Below are positions 47,433 through 56,862 of a stretch of DNA of 64,000 bases, piece by piece. The translations under genes and the position numbers were made by a program. Each line of letters opens with the position of its first letter. Within the stretch, counting starts at the first letter, position 1. The DNA lies in contig NZ_AFEJ02000001.1 in the NCBI RefSeq assembly GCF_000238775.2, positions 372,001-436,000 of the forward strand, in the 5' to 3' direction. The notes under the pieces are model-generated. The model saw nothing but the letters and a program-made list of their open reading frames with translations, ran no database searches and was not told the origin of the DNA. This DNA is from Acaryochloris sp. CCMEE 5410. GTDB lineage: Bacteria > Cyanobacteriota > Cyanobacteriia > Thermosynechococcales > Thermosynechococcaceae.

Positions 47433-50400
47433 TCACCACGGTAAACGACCCGATTGATACCCTCCGTGTCTCTCTCGCTCCACTTCTAGGCGCTGTCGGA
47501 GGACGTGATAGATCTCTCTTGCTAGGATTTCGAAACTTTGCTCATCTACTTCAGGTTCAGTTGACTTTTCAGCTTGGGATTGACGCATCACCACTTCTGT
47601 CATTTCGGGCGTGGATGAGATTGGGGGAGCAGTAGTTGGAGACTTTTGTAAGGGTTGAGCCGTTCGTTGGGTAAATGCTGTTTTCCTTTGGACTTGCTTT
47701 TCTGGGTGAATTCCTGTGGGGGTGAGGACTAAATCTGAAGTGTCTTCAGGGGTTGCAGTGGTTTTCTCTGCTTTAGGTTGGATGACGGATGACCGGGTTG
47801 TGAATAGGTCTTCGATACTGGACCAGTTGGAGGGGAGTGCTGGGTTGCTTGAAGATGGGATTGTGGGTGCGATCGCATCCTCCGTATTTATCTCATAGCG
47901 CTCGCTAGACCATCCTGTTTCATCATCAGCTTTTCGTTGTAATGGTGCATTCGGATTTTGAAAATCCCTTAGTTTCTGAGAATGATGTTTACGATTTGGT
48001 TGACTGGAAGGTAATAGGTTACTGATAAGTTTCGGAGAAACGAAATTGTCTGCAATGTTGGACAAGGGAGTAGGCGACTGGCCCGTTGCCAACAACTGGG
48101 CAACGGTTAGGTCTGGGGAATTCCCCTCTGGTTGTTTGGGCTCAGGTGGTTGAGCTGCTATCTCAATAACTCGACGTTGCAGAGACTCTCGTGAGCCAGA
48201 CTGAGTATCTACCGGGTCTATCGGTTGAGGACGTGAGTTGAGGGTATCTTCAGCTTGAGCTTGGTGCTGGATTGTGGGCTTCAGGGGAGACGTTGATAAT
48301 GGCTGGACTGAAGTGAGCGAGGAGTCTGAGCTATCTGCCTCTGAAGGCTGCAACTTTGAATCAGATTTTGCGGCAGGAAGTTCTGCAACCTCGGATGTTT
48401 CTCCAACAGGTGAGGAGATGTCTCTATTGGCACGGTCAAGATCTGTCTCTACCAGAGAAGAGTTGCTCTCTACAGTCCTTTGAAGAATCGGGTCTTCGTG
48501 GAGATCCGAGGATGAGCTGGACGCACTATCCTTAGGGTGTAAATTATCATTTGCGAGATTTTCGTCAGGACGTTTAGCTGGGATCTCTATAATCCGACGG
48601 TGGGGAGAATCGATCTGATCCGGTTGAGGCTGGATATGCTCTACTTTTTGGAGGGATGAATCAGCTTGAGGAAGTGCTGAAACCTGAGATTGTTCAGCAA
48701 TATTGGAAGAGGGTTTGGGATTGACAGGGTCAAGATTTTCCTCTGTCAAAGAAGAGTTGGCCTCTGAATTTCTTTGCAGGCTTTGATTTTCGATGATTTC
48801 CAGGGATGAACTGGATGAGATATCTTGATCGGATAAGTTAGCTTTTTCAATATTTCCGTCAGGATGTTGAGCTGGAATTTCTATAATCCGACGGTTTGGA
48901 GAATCGATCTGGTCTGGTTGAGACTGGATGCGCTCTACATTTTCGGGTGGAGATTCACCCAGGTTATCAGTTGGATGTTTCTGTAAATCTGGTGTTGGGG
49001 TATCAGTATTAGTGGGTTCAGCCGAGAGAGTGGGATTAGCTTGAGTCTGGCTGGTGGATAAGTCAGGGTCGGTCTTTAGCTCTGAACCAATATGGGATTG
49101 ATGTTTTGGCTGGATGATTTCTGACGTTGCTGAAATATCAGTCGGAGCAGCACTAGAATCGGGTGACTGCTCGATATCGATACTGGATGCTTGTAGTGTA
49201 GACTCTGTAGTCGCTTTAGCTACATCATTTGCAAGGGACTTATCAGTAGTTGGAGCCGTTTCTGAGTCGCGATTAGGGACAGCTTGCTGTTGGTCGGGTT
49301 GCTCTATAGGTTGGATTTCTGGGGTTGGCTGGATTTTAAGCTTATCTCCAGACTCTAGAGGTGATTCTGGGGTGCGATCGCAATTATCAAACGATTGTCC
49401 AAGGTTGTCTTTCGTAGGTTGTAGCTCCGTTGCGGGCTGGACAACAGAAATTTCAACAGCTTGAATTGGAACGGTAGAGGCTTGCTTTGATTCTAAATTC
49501 GATGGTGCTGTATGGGGCTCAGTTTGAGCTGAAGTCTCTCCTAAAATAGAAGCTTCAGAGATTTTAGGCTGAGCATTTGACGGTTTGCTGGCGTTACTGA
49601 CATCCTCCCTTGGGGGAACAAATGGCAGGTCGCTATCGATGTGAGCCTCAATCTTTCGTTGAACATTGCCTTCTTTCTCCAGGACATTACTGCTAACATC
49701 ACTACTCTTTATAGGAGCTTGAGGAGCATGATGTTTCTGAGATTCAAGATCCTTGGAGTTCCGTGCTGAATCTAAAGCTGTATTGTCAGAGTTGATCGCA
49801 GGTACATGGGTGCTTGGGACAGATAAGCTTTCAGATACTGGCTCTTCCAATGGATTCTCTTGGGCTTGAATCGTTGGGGAAGTACCAAGTGGAATGTTGT
49901 CGTCTTGTTCCTTAATTTGGGATGCTTGGACATTAGGGCTAGCCAAATTTTGACTAGCCATTCTTGAGGTATTAACGTCTAAAACTACCTCTGAACTCTC
50001 TTGAAGGTTACTTTGGCTACTCTCGCTGGAAAGCTTTTCCTGGTTTTGACTAGATTTATGGACAGATGAAGTTGGGCTAGTAGGCAATTGGGGGTGGTCA
50101 GTTGCCGATGGCTGTTCAACCTTAGTTTGAATCGAAATTTCGCTAATAGGTGGACGTTCTGAAACAGGTGATTCTGTTTCTAAAACATTTTGAGTCAGCA
50201 AGGGTTGGGTTTGAGATTCAGGCTGCTCGGGTTGAGACTGCTCTTGTATTGTTTCACGCTGGATTAAGCTGTCTGGATTACCAGATGGATCGCTTTTACC
50301 TGATACTCCTGGAGCTTCATTGAACTCTGTTGACCTCTGTATAGATCGTTCAGCTTGAGAAAGAGGATGAGAACTAGAAGTTGTAGAAGTATTTGAATCA

Positions 50401-53400
50401 TCAGAACTATCAGGTGTTGAAGATTGCTGAGGCGCAATATCCTGACGTTGAATAGCGTCACTCATACTTGTAGTAGAGACCGCTTGTTTTGCCACACCAC
50501 TTGTATTAGCGTTTGGTTTTTCTGGAGAATTGGGGTGTTCTGTTGATTGCGCAGTTTTCTCTGGTTTAGCCTGCACGTTCAGGCTCGTCGTCGAATCGGT
50601 TTTTGTAGTCTCCCTAGACATTTGTGCGGGAGACGAAACTGATTTTTGTTTCTTTGCCTTAGTTTTTGACTTATGTTTTTTAGGTTTTAGGTTGGTTAAT
50701 TGCTGGACAATGGTTGTACCTAACTTTGAAATAGGGGAATTGAAAGGACGGTTGCGATCGCGACTTTGAGACGCTTCTGGTATTGCAGTACCAAAGTTTG
50801 CTGAACTTTGGCTCGATACATTGGTGATGGGCTGCTCTGAGCTGCTTGAGCTTGCCTCAGCGCTATCCCTCTGTATTGTTCCCTCGTTCTCATGGAGCAA
50901 TGCTGGATTGTCTTGTCCTGAATCCTGCTGAGGCTCAGGAGTCTTTGCTTTATCTACAGAGCTAGATTGAATGGACGGCTCAGTCGTAAACGCTTGCGGA
51001 TGACTGATATCTTCTTGGGAAGGGGAAACAACGGAACTTGTTTCTGTTTGCACAAGACTTTCTGTCACAGCGTCAGATGTAGAGGTTAGCTGTTCTGAAG
51101 CAGTCAGTGATGGTTGTTCAATGCCATTAACTGGATCTGCAATAGACTCAGTAGTGGCTTGAATATTTTCTCCATTCAGCTCCGGTACTACAGAATTGAG
51201 TGGTTGATCTGTCTGTGCAACTCCAGATGATGTTGCTATTTGAGCCGAGTCAGTTTCATTAATTTGCGTGGGTTGAGGTGATTTTCTCCTTGAATTTTGC
51301 TTGAGTATCGACCGGTCAACCCTCTGTCTAATTTCTGAACCTAGATTTGTAATCCGATCCGCAAGCTGATTCTGAATTAATTGCCATTCAGGTATAGGGG
51401 CATTGGTTTGTGACTCCACGACTGATGCGGAGCTATGCCCTTCTTCAGGGGAGGAGGTCTCAATACTGTTCGAGGTAGGAAAGTTTACTTGCTCAGACTG
51501 GGGAGGTGAAGGGCTTGAGGATTGTGAGTCTTCAGCTTTTTGTACAGTGGGTAATTCTTGAGTTTGGAGATGATCTTCAGCATTCACATCGGTGTGGTGA
51601 TCTGTCTGGTTGTTAGGATGTGCTTGTTCATCTGAACTCAGTTCAGGCTTTGATGGGCTAGCGGTGCCTAGGCTTGTATTGGGTGAATAGGACTTCGCTT
51701 GAATGTCTGATTGAATGGACGTTGCTGCGGATTTATCTTCACTACCAATATCTTGTAAGGGTTGGGAATCTCCATTTACAGATCTGTGAAGTGAGACAGG
51801 GCTAATGGTCTGATCTTCACGCTTCTGGTTTGAGTTTTTAGGTAAATTTTGCTCTTGCTTTTGAAATGGATTAAACTCTTCATTCGGATAAGGTTCAAGT
51901 TGACGACTAACCGTGTCCATGACCTGCTGGCTGAGATGGGTCAGCCGTTTTAGGGGGTGTGCTGGTAATTGTCCCCACTTCTTTGTTTTTGGTCGGGAAG
52001 TTTCAGTCCCAGCACTTGAAGTAGCACTAGGCGATGAAGTCGTCTTTAGCTGATTTACACTAATCTCGGGTGTTGAAGATTCAGAATTATTTCGATGCTG
52101 TCCAGTAATCGTAGAATTTGAGGCTGACTCAGTCTTCTTTTGGAGGTCTGTGACTGAGTCAGATTGTATGTCTTGATTGATCGTCAGTTCAGAGGTCGCT
52201 GGAGTAGCATGAGGATGCTTTTGGGGTGAGTCTTCAGAATCAGAAACTGCTTGAACCATTGGAGAATTCTGTTCATGGTTAGCAATCTCAGTTTTCTCTG
52301 GTAAAGCATCTTCCCTGGCAGATTCCTGTGGAGAAGCTTGTGCTAAAGCCTGGACTTCACTTTGGACTAGAGGTACTTCAGGAGGTGATGGCGTTGAGTC
52401 GGGAAATGATTTGGTTTGGATAGATGGAGGGTTTGACGGCTGGGGAGAAACACCAGTGGATTTCTGCAACCCATTTACTTTGGCTTTTGATTGACCAGTG
52501 GGGAATGAATGAGATGCTTGTTTGAGCTGAATCCCAACTTTATGAATATCCTGCTTAGCTCGTTCCCCCACCCGCGATAGCCGAGCTTGTAAGGGAATCT
52601 TTTTCTGTTTGTTTTTTTTATTCTGTTTCTTCTGTTGTTTTGAAGTTGCTTTAGTGGATGCCTCGGGAGATGGTTCGTCTGCTCTTTGAATAACGGTTGC
52701 CCGTGTCGCATTCCCATCAGTTTTTTTGGTAGTGCTGGGTGTAGGGGGAGTTTCGGTCGATGCGGGAGGGGAACTAGTCGGACTAGTTTGATTCGTTTCT
52801 ATCTTGGATGTATGCAGGTGGTCAGTAGAAGATTGCTGAGCTGCCGAACTTTCTATTTTTTGAATAACGGCTGTATCGGTTTGGCTCTCGCTACTCTGGG
52901 CTGTAGAGCTTGGCATCGTAGAATCCTCAAGCAAAAAAGGCTTTTCATCTAGAGATTGCTGAGGAGATGCTTGGGCGGCTTGTTCAATAGGTGTTGTCTC
53001 TATTGATTTCCCCCTAGGTATGGTGGGAGGGCTAGATGTTATGGGTGTCTCAATTGAAGAGCTGCTATCAGTTGAGCTACTTGGGTTAGCGTCTTCTTTG
53101 GAATTTGTGAGGGAAAGCTGTTGCAGACCGTTAGGGGGAATTGGAGATGACTGGATAGTCTCACTAGCTGGTTTAGCTGTGTTGCTGTTAGTCCCTTGTT
53201 TGGATGGTGTAGTGTTAACCTGCTCGCTGTGAGCTGTGGTCTCCAGTGAAGTTTGGATTGAAATGGATTGAGATTCGATAGGTTGACTATTAAGTAAGTC
53301 CGTTGAGGTGTCAGTCCCTTGTTGGGATGATTTAGTGGCTACCTCCTTATTGCTTTGAGCTGTGGCTTCCAGCGAAGTTTGGATTGAAGCGGATTGGGAT

Positions 53401-54857
53401 TCGTTCGGTTGAGTGCTGGATACTTGCGGTTCCGGGCTAGGTTGAACAGAGATAACTGTTTTTTGGCTAGAAGGTGGAGATACTGTTGGAAGGGAGGCTT
53501 CTTTACTTTGGGTAACCTGGGTTGTTTGTGCAGATCGAACTAAAGAATGGTCATTGGTAACCGGAACTTTTTGGAGGCTCGGCTGATGAGGTGCAGAGAT
53601 GACTGAGTCTTGGGTTGGCGACGGATCATCATTTGTAGCACTAGCAGTAGGCGAAGGTCTTGGGCCTGAAGATTTAAATTCTGAGTTTAGAGAAGTGGAT
53701 TGTTCATAAGACTGGGGAAGACTCTCTTGGATTATGGAGGGTTCAGAAGCAACTTTAGTTTCCAGGATATCCTGGTGCTTCGCTTGGAGGGGGGACCCAT
53801 CAGGTGCTTCGGCAGAAGTACTCACCTCTGGAGGTATTGCTTTGGTGGTGGAATGGATGGTTGGGTTAGCCGTTTGTTCAGGCTTCTGTTTAGATTCAGA
53901 AATGGTCTGCTTAGAAACTACCTTTGATGATGTCTGGTCTCCAACAGTTTCGTCCTGTGAATAAGAAACAGGGGAAAGTGTTGATTGTTGAAGATGGGAT
54001 TTCGTGGGTGGAGGGCTAGTTTGTGAAGCTGGGTCTAGTTTAGGTTGGAGTGTTTGTTCAGGCTTTTGCTTAGATTCAGAAATGGCCTGCTCAGAAACCA
54101 TCTCTGATGATTTCTGATGGTCATGGGTGTTTTCTATTGGGGAGGGAATAGAGGAAGTTGTTAATTGTTGAAGATGGGATTTCGTGTATGGAGGGCTAAA
54201 TTTTTGAGCCTTGTCTAGTTTGGGTTGAAGCGTTATTTCAGGGCTGTTTCGTTCTTGGGCAATCTGTGTTCCTGACTCAGCTTGCTTAGTAACGGGTCTC
54301 TCCCTAGTCTCTTGTTCTCTATCCTGAGCAGGCTGAATAGAAGGGGCTGATATTTGGGGTTGGTCATTATGAACGACTGCACCAGTCTCAAGAGAGGGTG
54401 CCTGTTGCACTTTTGGTGTACTAGCGGCATAACTATCGATTTTGCCAGGGTTGTTCTGAGCGCTTGACAGTCGCTGATTGGAGGGTGTTTGTTCTAATTT
54501 GGGTTGCAGACTTTCGGTGGGTACTTTCGGAGCAAGTGTGTTGGGTTGGGTTTCAGGAGACTGAGTTACGAAGGAATCAGAAATGTTGGAATTGCCCGTA
54601 GAGCTGTTGCCGATGGCTTCTCCTGGCACCTGATTAGAAAGCTGACTACCTAGAGAATTTGTCCAAGCCGCTTCGGTCGGCAGACGGGTATCCAAATTGA
54701 TTAGGGATACAGCGCCCAAGGGAGATAGGGTATGGGGTTGGAGAAAGGATTGTCCTAGAGCTGGAGGGGGGAGCAATGGATGCTGAAGGCCAAGCGAGTC
54801 TGAGGAAGGGATCTCTTCCGATGGAGATTGATGACCTTGGCCTGAATTAACATCCAT
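47433..54857 (-). CDS. Giant 2474-residue low-complexity protein in the injection-system operon
   Basis: Mostly Ser/Gln/Pro/Thr/Glu-rich and predicted disordered, with scattered short IQR/LQPK-type motifs. Four basic amphipathic segments stand out at ~740-786, ~956-1005, ~1152-1200 and ~1372-1407, roughly 200 residues apart. Tandem repeats are visible in the DNA: ~180 bp (two copies, about 53874-54233), ~130 bp (about 53160-53420) and ~294 bp (about 48577-48938). The last ~35 residues look conserved and helical (ILAREIYHVLRQRLEVERERHGGYQSGRLPW in two overlapping parts). It sits between the tube and tube-adaptor genes. The family is not recognised. A scaffold, length ruler or tether is possible but unproven. 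Confidence 0.8.
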   Translation of the reverse strand: MDVNSGQGHQSPSEEIPSSDSLGLQHPLLPPPALGQSFLQPHTLSPLGAVSLINLDTRLPTEAAWTNSLGSQLSNQVPGEAIGNSSTGNSNISDSFVTQSPETQPNTLAPKVPTESLQPKLEQTPSNQRLSSAQNNPGKIDSYAASTPKVQQAPSLETGAVVHNDQPQISAPSIQPAQDREQETRERPVTKQAESGTQIAQERNSPEITLQPKLDKAQKFSPPYTKSHLQQLTTSSIPSPIENTHDHQKSSEMVSEQAISESKQKPEQTLQPKLDPASQTSPPPTKSHLQQSTLSPVSYSQDETVGDQTSSKVVSKQTISESKQKPEQTANPTIHSTTKAIPPEVSTSAEAPDGSPLQAKHQDILETKVASEPSIIQESLPQSYEQSTSLNSEFKSSGPRPSPTASATNDDPSPTQDSVISAPHQPSLQKVPVTNDHSLVRSAQTTQVTQSKEASLPTVSPPSSQKTVISVQPSPEPQVSSTQPNESQSASIQTSLEATAQSNKEVATKSSQQGTDTSTDLLNSQPIESQSISIQTSLETTAHSEQVNTTPSKQGTNSNTAKPASETIQSSPIPPNGLQQLSLTNSKEDANPSSSTDSSSSIETPITSSPPTIPRGKSIETTPIEQAAQASPQQSLDEKPFLLEDSTMPSSTAQSSESQTDTAVIQKIESSAAQQSSTDHLHTSKIETNQTSPTSSPPASTETPPTPSTTKKTDGNATRATVIQRADEPSPEASTKATSKQQKKQNKKNKQKKIPLQARLSRVGERAKQDIHKVGIQLKQASHSFPTGQSKAKVNGLQKSTGVSPQPSNPPSIQTKSFPDSTPSPPEVPLVQSEVQALAQASPQESAREDALPEKTEIANHEQNSPMVQAVSDSEDSPQKHPHATPATSELTINQDIQSDSVTDLQKKTESASNSTITGQHRNNSESSTPEISVNQLKTTSSPSATSSAGTETSRPKTKKWGQLPAHPLKRLTHLSQQVMDTVSRQLEPYPNEEFNPFQKQEQNLPKNSNQKREDQTISPVSLHRSVNGDSQPLQDIGSEDKSAATSIQSDIQAKSYSPNTSLGTASPSKPELSSDEQAHPNNQTDHHTDVNAEDHLQTQELPTVQKAEDSQSSSPSPPQSEQVNFPTSNSIETSSPEEGHSSASVVESQTNAPIPEWQLIQNQLADRITNLGSEIRQRVDRSILKQNSRRKSPQPTQINETDSAQIATSSGVAQTDQPLNSVVPELNGENIQATTESIADPVNGIEQPSLTASEQLTSTSDAVTESLVQTETSSVVSPSQEDISHPQAFTTEPSIQSSSVDKAKTPEPQQDSGQDNPALLHENEGTIQRDSAEASSSSSEQPITNVSSQSSANFGTAIPEASQSRDRNRPFNSPISKLGTTIVQQLTNLKPKKHKSKTKAKKQKSVSSPAQMSRETTKTDSTTSLNVQAKPEKTAQSTEHPNSPEKPNANTSGVAKQAVSTTSMSDAIQRQDIAPQQSSTPDSSDDSNTSTTSSSHPLSQAERSIQRSTEFNEAPGVSGKSDPSGNPDSLIQRETIQEQSQPEQPESQTQPLLTQNVLETESPVSERPPISEISIQTKVEQPSATDHPQLPTSPTSSVHKSSQNQEKLSSESSQSNLQESSEVVLDVNTSRMASQNLASPNVQASQIKEQDDNIPLGTSPTIQAQENPLEEPVSESLSVPSTHVPAINSDNTALDSARNSKDLESQKHHAPQAPIKSSDVSSNVLEKEGNVQRKIEAHIDSDLPFVPPREDVSNASKPSNAQPKISEASILGETSAQTEPHTAPSNLESKQASTVPIQAVEISVVQPATELQPTKDNLGQSFDNCDRTPESPLESGDKLKIQPTPEIQPIEQPDQQQAVPNRDSETAPTTDKSLANDVAKATTESTLQASSIDIEQSPDSSAAPTDISATSEIIQPKHQSHIGSELKTDPDLSTSQTQANPTLSAEPTNTDTPTPDLQKHPTDNLGESPPENVERIQSQPDQIDSPNRRIIEIPAQHPDGNIEKANLSDQDISSSSSLEIIENQSLQRNSEANSSLTEENLDPVNPKPSSNIAEQSQVSALPQADSSLQKVEHIQPQPDQIDSPHRRIIEIPAKRPDENLANDNLHPKDSASSSSSDLHEDPILQRTVESNSSLVETDLDRANRDISSPVGETSEVAELPAAKSDSKLQPSEADSSDSSLTSVQPLSTSPLKPTIQHQAQAEDTLNSRPQPIDPVDTQSGSRESLQRRVIEIAAQPPEPKQPEGNSPDLTVAQLLATGQSPTPLSNIADNFVSPKLISNLLPSSQPNRKHHSQKLRDFQNPNAPLQRKADDETGWSSERYEINTEDAIAPTIPSSSNPALPSNWSSIEDLFTTRSSVIQPKAEKTTATPEDTSDLVLTPTGIHPEKQVQRKTAFTQRTAQPLQKSPTTAPPISSTPEMTEVVMRQSQAEKSTEPEVDEQSFEILAREIYHVLRQRLEVERERHGGYQSGRLPW
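48577..48938 (-). repeat. ~294-bp coding tandem repeat in the giant gene
   Basis: Two near-identical segments encode (R)RIIEIPA(Q/K) followed by a run of serines and a (S/I)LQR motif. Their first ~68 bases (48577-48645 and 48871-48938) match closely. A diverged third copy (RRVIEIAAQPPE) begins near 48140. The unit is ~98 residues. Confidence 0.7.
53874..54233 (-). repeat. ~180-bp coding tandem repeat in the giant gene
   Basis: Two copies of a 60-residue unit encode TKSHLQQ(L/S)T ... QxISESKQKPEQT. The matching DNA blocks begin near 53874 and 54054. Both copies are in frame. Confidence 0.7.
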
Positions 54858-54869
54858 AAACTTTGCAGG

Positions 54870-55433
54870 TTAATTACTGGGATAGAATCCTCCAGCATTG
54901 GCATCTCTACCTTGTAAGAAGGTGGCCCCACCACCTGCATTGCTGCTGGGTTGCAGATTGGCAACAACCTTTAGACCTTCGTAAGCCAAGGTGAGTTCTT
55001 CGATGGCAACGGTGGAGGTATCTGCTTGGAGGGCGGGTGCTTGCCAAGCCACAGGGACTGCACCAATTAAGGTCCAGGTTTGAATGGTTTCTCCTGCTTG
55101 ATTGAACAAAAGGATATTGATGTTGCGACGTTGGGGATTGACATTACGATCGGTCGGTTCTAATTGGGTAAGCATACGACTGGCCCACCCCCAAAACACC
55201 AGATCATTAGTGATCCCCCGCTTGAGGGTGACATCGGAGAATTCAGTTTGACCGAGTATGATCCGCTGCTGGTTGTTGACGCCGCCTTCAAAATAGGTGT
55301 CATGCTTAATTTTGGCGCTTAACCCCGAACATTCAGTGAAGCAAGCACTGATGTAGCTCTTTTCTTGGATTTCGACATAGAAGCGATTGGCGGTGACGTA
55401 GTTAAGGTTATGGGTTTCACTGTTGCTAACCAC
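54870..55433 (-). CDS. Contractile-injection-system inner tube protein (gp19/Afp1-like)
   Basis: 187 residues from a GTG start, which overlaps the preceding stop by one base (TAGTG), implying coupled translation. The T4 gp19-like tube fold is marked by NRFYVEIQEKSYISACFTECSGL, then EGGVNNQQRIILGQTEFSDVTLKRG and a beta-rich half ending EELTLAYEGLKVV. The C terminus has an unusual Gly/Asn/Ala-rich tail (~165-187). Tube proteins stack as hexamers inside the sheath. The giant gene begins 12 bases downstream. Confidence 0.93.
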   Translation of the reverse strand: MVSNSETHNLNYVTANRFYVEIQEKSYISACFTECSGLSAKIKHDTYFEGGVNNQQRIILGQTEFSDVTLKRGITNDLVFWGWASRMLTQLEPTDRNVNPQRRNINILLFNQAGETIQTWTLIGAVPVAWQAPALQADTSTVAIEELTLAYEGLKVVANLQPSSNAGGGATFLQGRDANAGGFYPSN

Positions 55434-55654
55434 TAGTACCCTCCTCCGTAGGTTCGCTCGCGCTGATAATGTAAGTCGTTTTGCATCAATTCATAGATGC
55501 GATCGCATAACTTAGATTGCGCCAGAGGATCTTGCAAAATCTGGGCTGCTAATCTGAAAACCCTATCTCGTTCAGATAGCTCAGACAGTCTAGGCGAACC
55601 GTTCCCCCTTGAAATTCCCCAGTTTTCTCCTAGAGACTGATTCCCTTGGCTCAT
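55433..55654 (-). CDS. Small injection-system-associated protein, unrecognised family
   Basis: 73 residues and the first gene of the minus-strand operon. The N-terminal third is polar. The rest is helical and charged (RVFRLAAQILQDPLAQSKL) and ends LCDRIYELMQNDLHYQRER plus a Gly/Tyr tail. This end resembles the C terminus of the giant protein (shared I-Y, L, RER and GGY positions). Its gene overlaps the tube gene by one base. Function unknown; a docking role is suggested by the shared motif. Confidence 0.75.
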   Translation of the reverse strand: MSQGNQSLGENWGISRGNGSPRLSELSERDRVFRLAAQILQDPLAQSKLCDRIYELMQNDLHYQRERTYGGGY

Positions 55655-56550
55655 ATGGCAAGTACCTATTCACAACTCTCCCCGCCAACCCCCAATCACC
55701 CTGCTTCAGACAAGGTATAAGGGACCAGCCTCACTCTATGGGGCAAACTAAGCAACTGATAGTAGCCAAAGGTCTAACTGCAACCTTCAAAGAGGTCTAA
55801 ATTTGCACCTGCTTTCTATGATCATAAGAAGCTGTGATCAATAAATAAGGTCTAATGGACAATTTATCTCTTTCCTAGATTTATTCAGAAGCGAGAAGGA
55901 GTCGTGCATATTTCTTAGCTTTCTAATCAGAATATTTTTCGTTTTGGCTCTGTCAATTATTAACAAAAGATAAAATTTTAGTAAATATAGCCAGCGATCC
56001 ATCGGTCGTAAAGAAATTAAATTTCAGGCAGAACTTTACCTAGCGGATATCAACGGGTGGGTAAAAGCAGAATAATTTTCAGACTTCATTCACATTTTTC
56101 AACTGTAAGGACAGCTTTTTATCAGCTGAGACCGCCAAAAGAGCCTTAACTTAATAATTTTTTACAGGATTAAATTTCTTCTGACAAATAAAACCTGTTG
56201 ATCATTAACAATCGAGAATCATCACAATAAGAATGCCTTAAATGTATATATAGGAAGGATTCTGGGATTTTTACTTGCCTGTAATTTTTGCCAAAACACT
56301 CCAAAATTTTCTAGTCATAAACTCGTAATAACCAAAAAAAACCTGAAATCCAGAGATTATCAAGGTTCTGTCGATCTATATTTAGCAAATAGCATTTAGA
56401 ATATTCCATTAAATCGACGTGGTTGCGACATTTCAGCCAGTTAGACTGTAGTCACACTCCAGATAAATCTGATGTTTTGTCTATATTTTTCTGGAACTGC
56501 AGATTCGATTTTTTTTGCTCACGCTTAACTGAACAATTAGGAGTCAATCA
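55655..56550. other. Large AT-rich gap between the injection operon and the HU gene
   Basis: Nearly 900 bases without a supported gene; stop codons are frequent on both strands. It must hold the promoters of the minus-strand injection operon and of the HU gene. An AGGAGT-type ribosome-binding site lies ~10 bases before HU. No sheath or baseplate fragment was recognised. Confidence 0.5.
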
Positions 56551-56832
56551 ATGAATAAAGGAGAACTCGTCGACGCCGTTGCTGATAAGGCAAGTGTCAC
56601 GAAAAAGCAGGCAGATGCAGTTCTGACTGCCGCCTTAGAGGCCATTGTTGAATCTGTCTCGTCAGGAGAAAAAGTCACATTGGTGGGATTTGGCTCATTT
56701 GAACCTCGCGAACGCAAGGCCCGGGAAGGACGTAACCCCAAGACCGGTGCGAAAATGAAGATTCCCGCAACTAAAGTTCCAGCTTTCTCTGCAGGTAAGC
56801 TATTTAAGGAAAAAGTTGCTCCTAAAAAGTAA
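56551..56832 (+). CDS. hup: HU-family DNA-binding protein
   Basis: 93 residues, the usual size. The opening MNKGELVDAVADKASVTKKQ and the DNA-arm region GFGSFEPRERKAREGRNPKTG with a basic C terminus are classic HU/IHF. HU is a dimeric nucleoid protein that bends DNA. Cyanobacteria have HU and no separate IHF subunits, so HU is preferred. A strong AGGAGT ribosome-binding site precedes it. Confidence 0.97.
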   Translation: MNKGELVDAVADKASVTKKQADAVLTAALEAIVESVSSGEKVTLVGFGSFEPRERKAREGRNPKTGAKMKIPATKVPAFSAGKLFKEKVAPKK

Positions 56833-56862
56833 TTCCTTAATTTTCTGGATGAGGCGTCACTA

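Noticed and set aside
49114-54430. Plus-strand and alternate-frame open frames inside the giant gene
   Set aside because: Low-complexity codon use leaves antisense frames open. None has a plausible start, signal or domain.
44429-55654. Type VI secretion locus or prophage tail
   Set aside because: No TssB/C, TssJ-L-M or ClpV, and no capsid, terminase or integrase genes. The tube, adaptor and DUF4280 set fits eCIS-type systems better.
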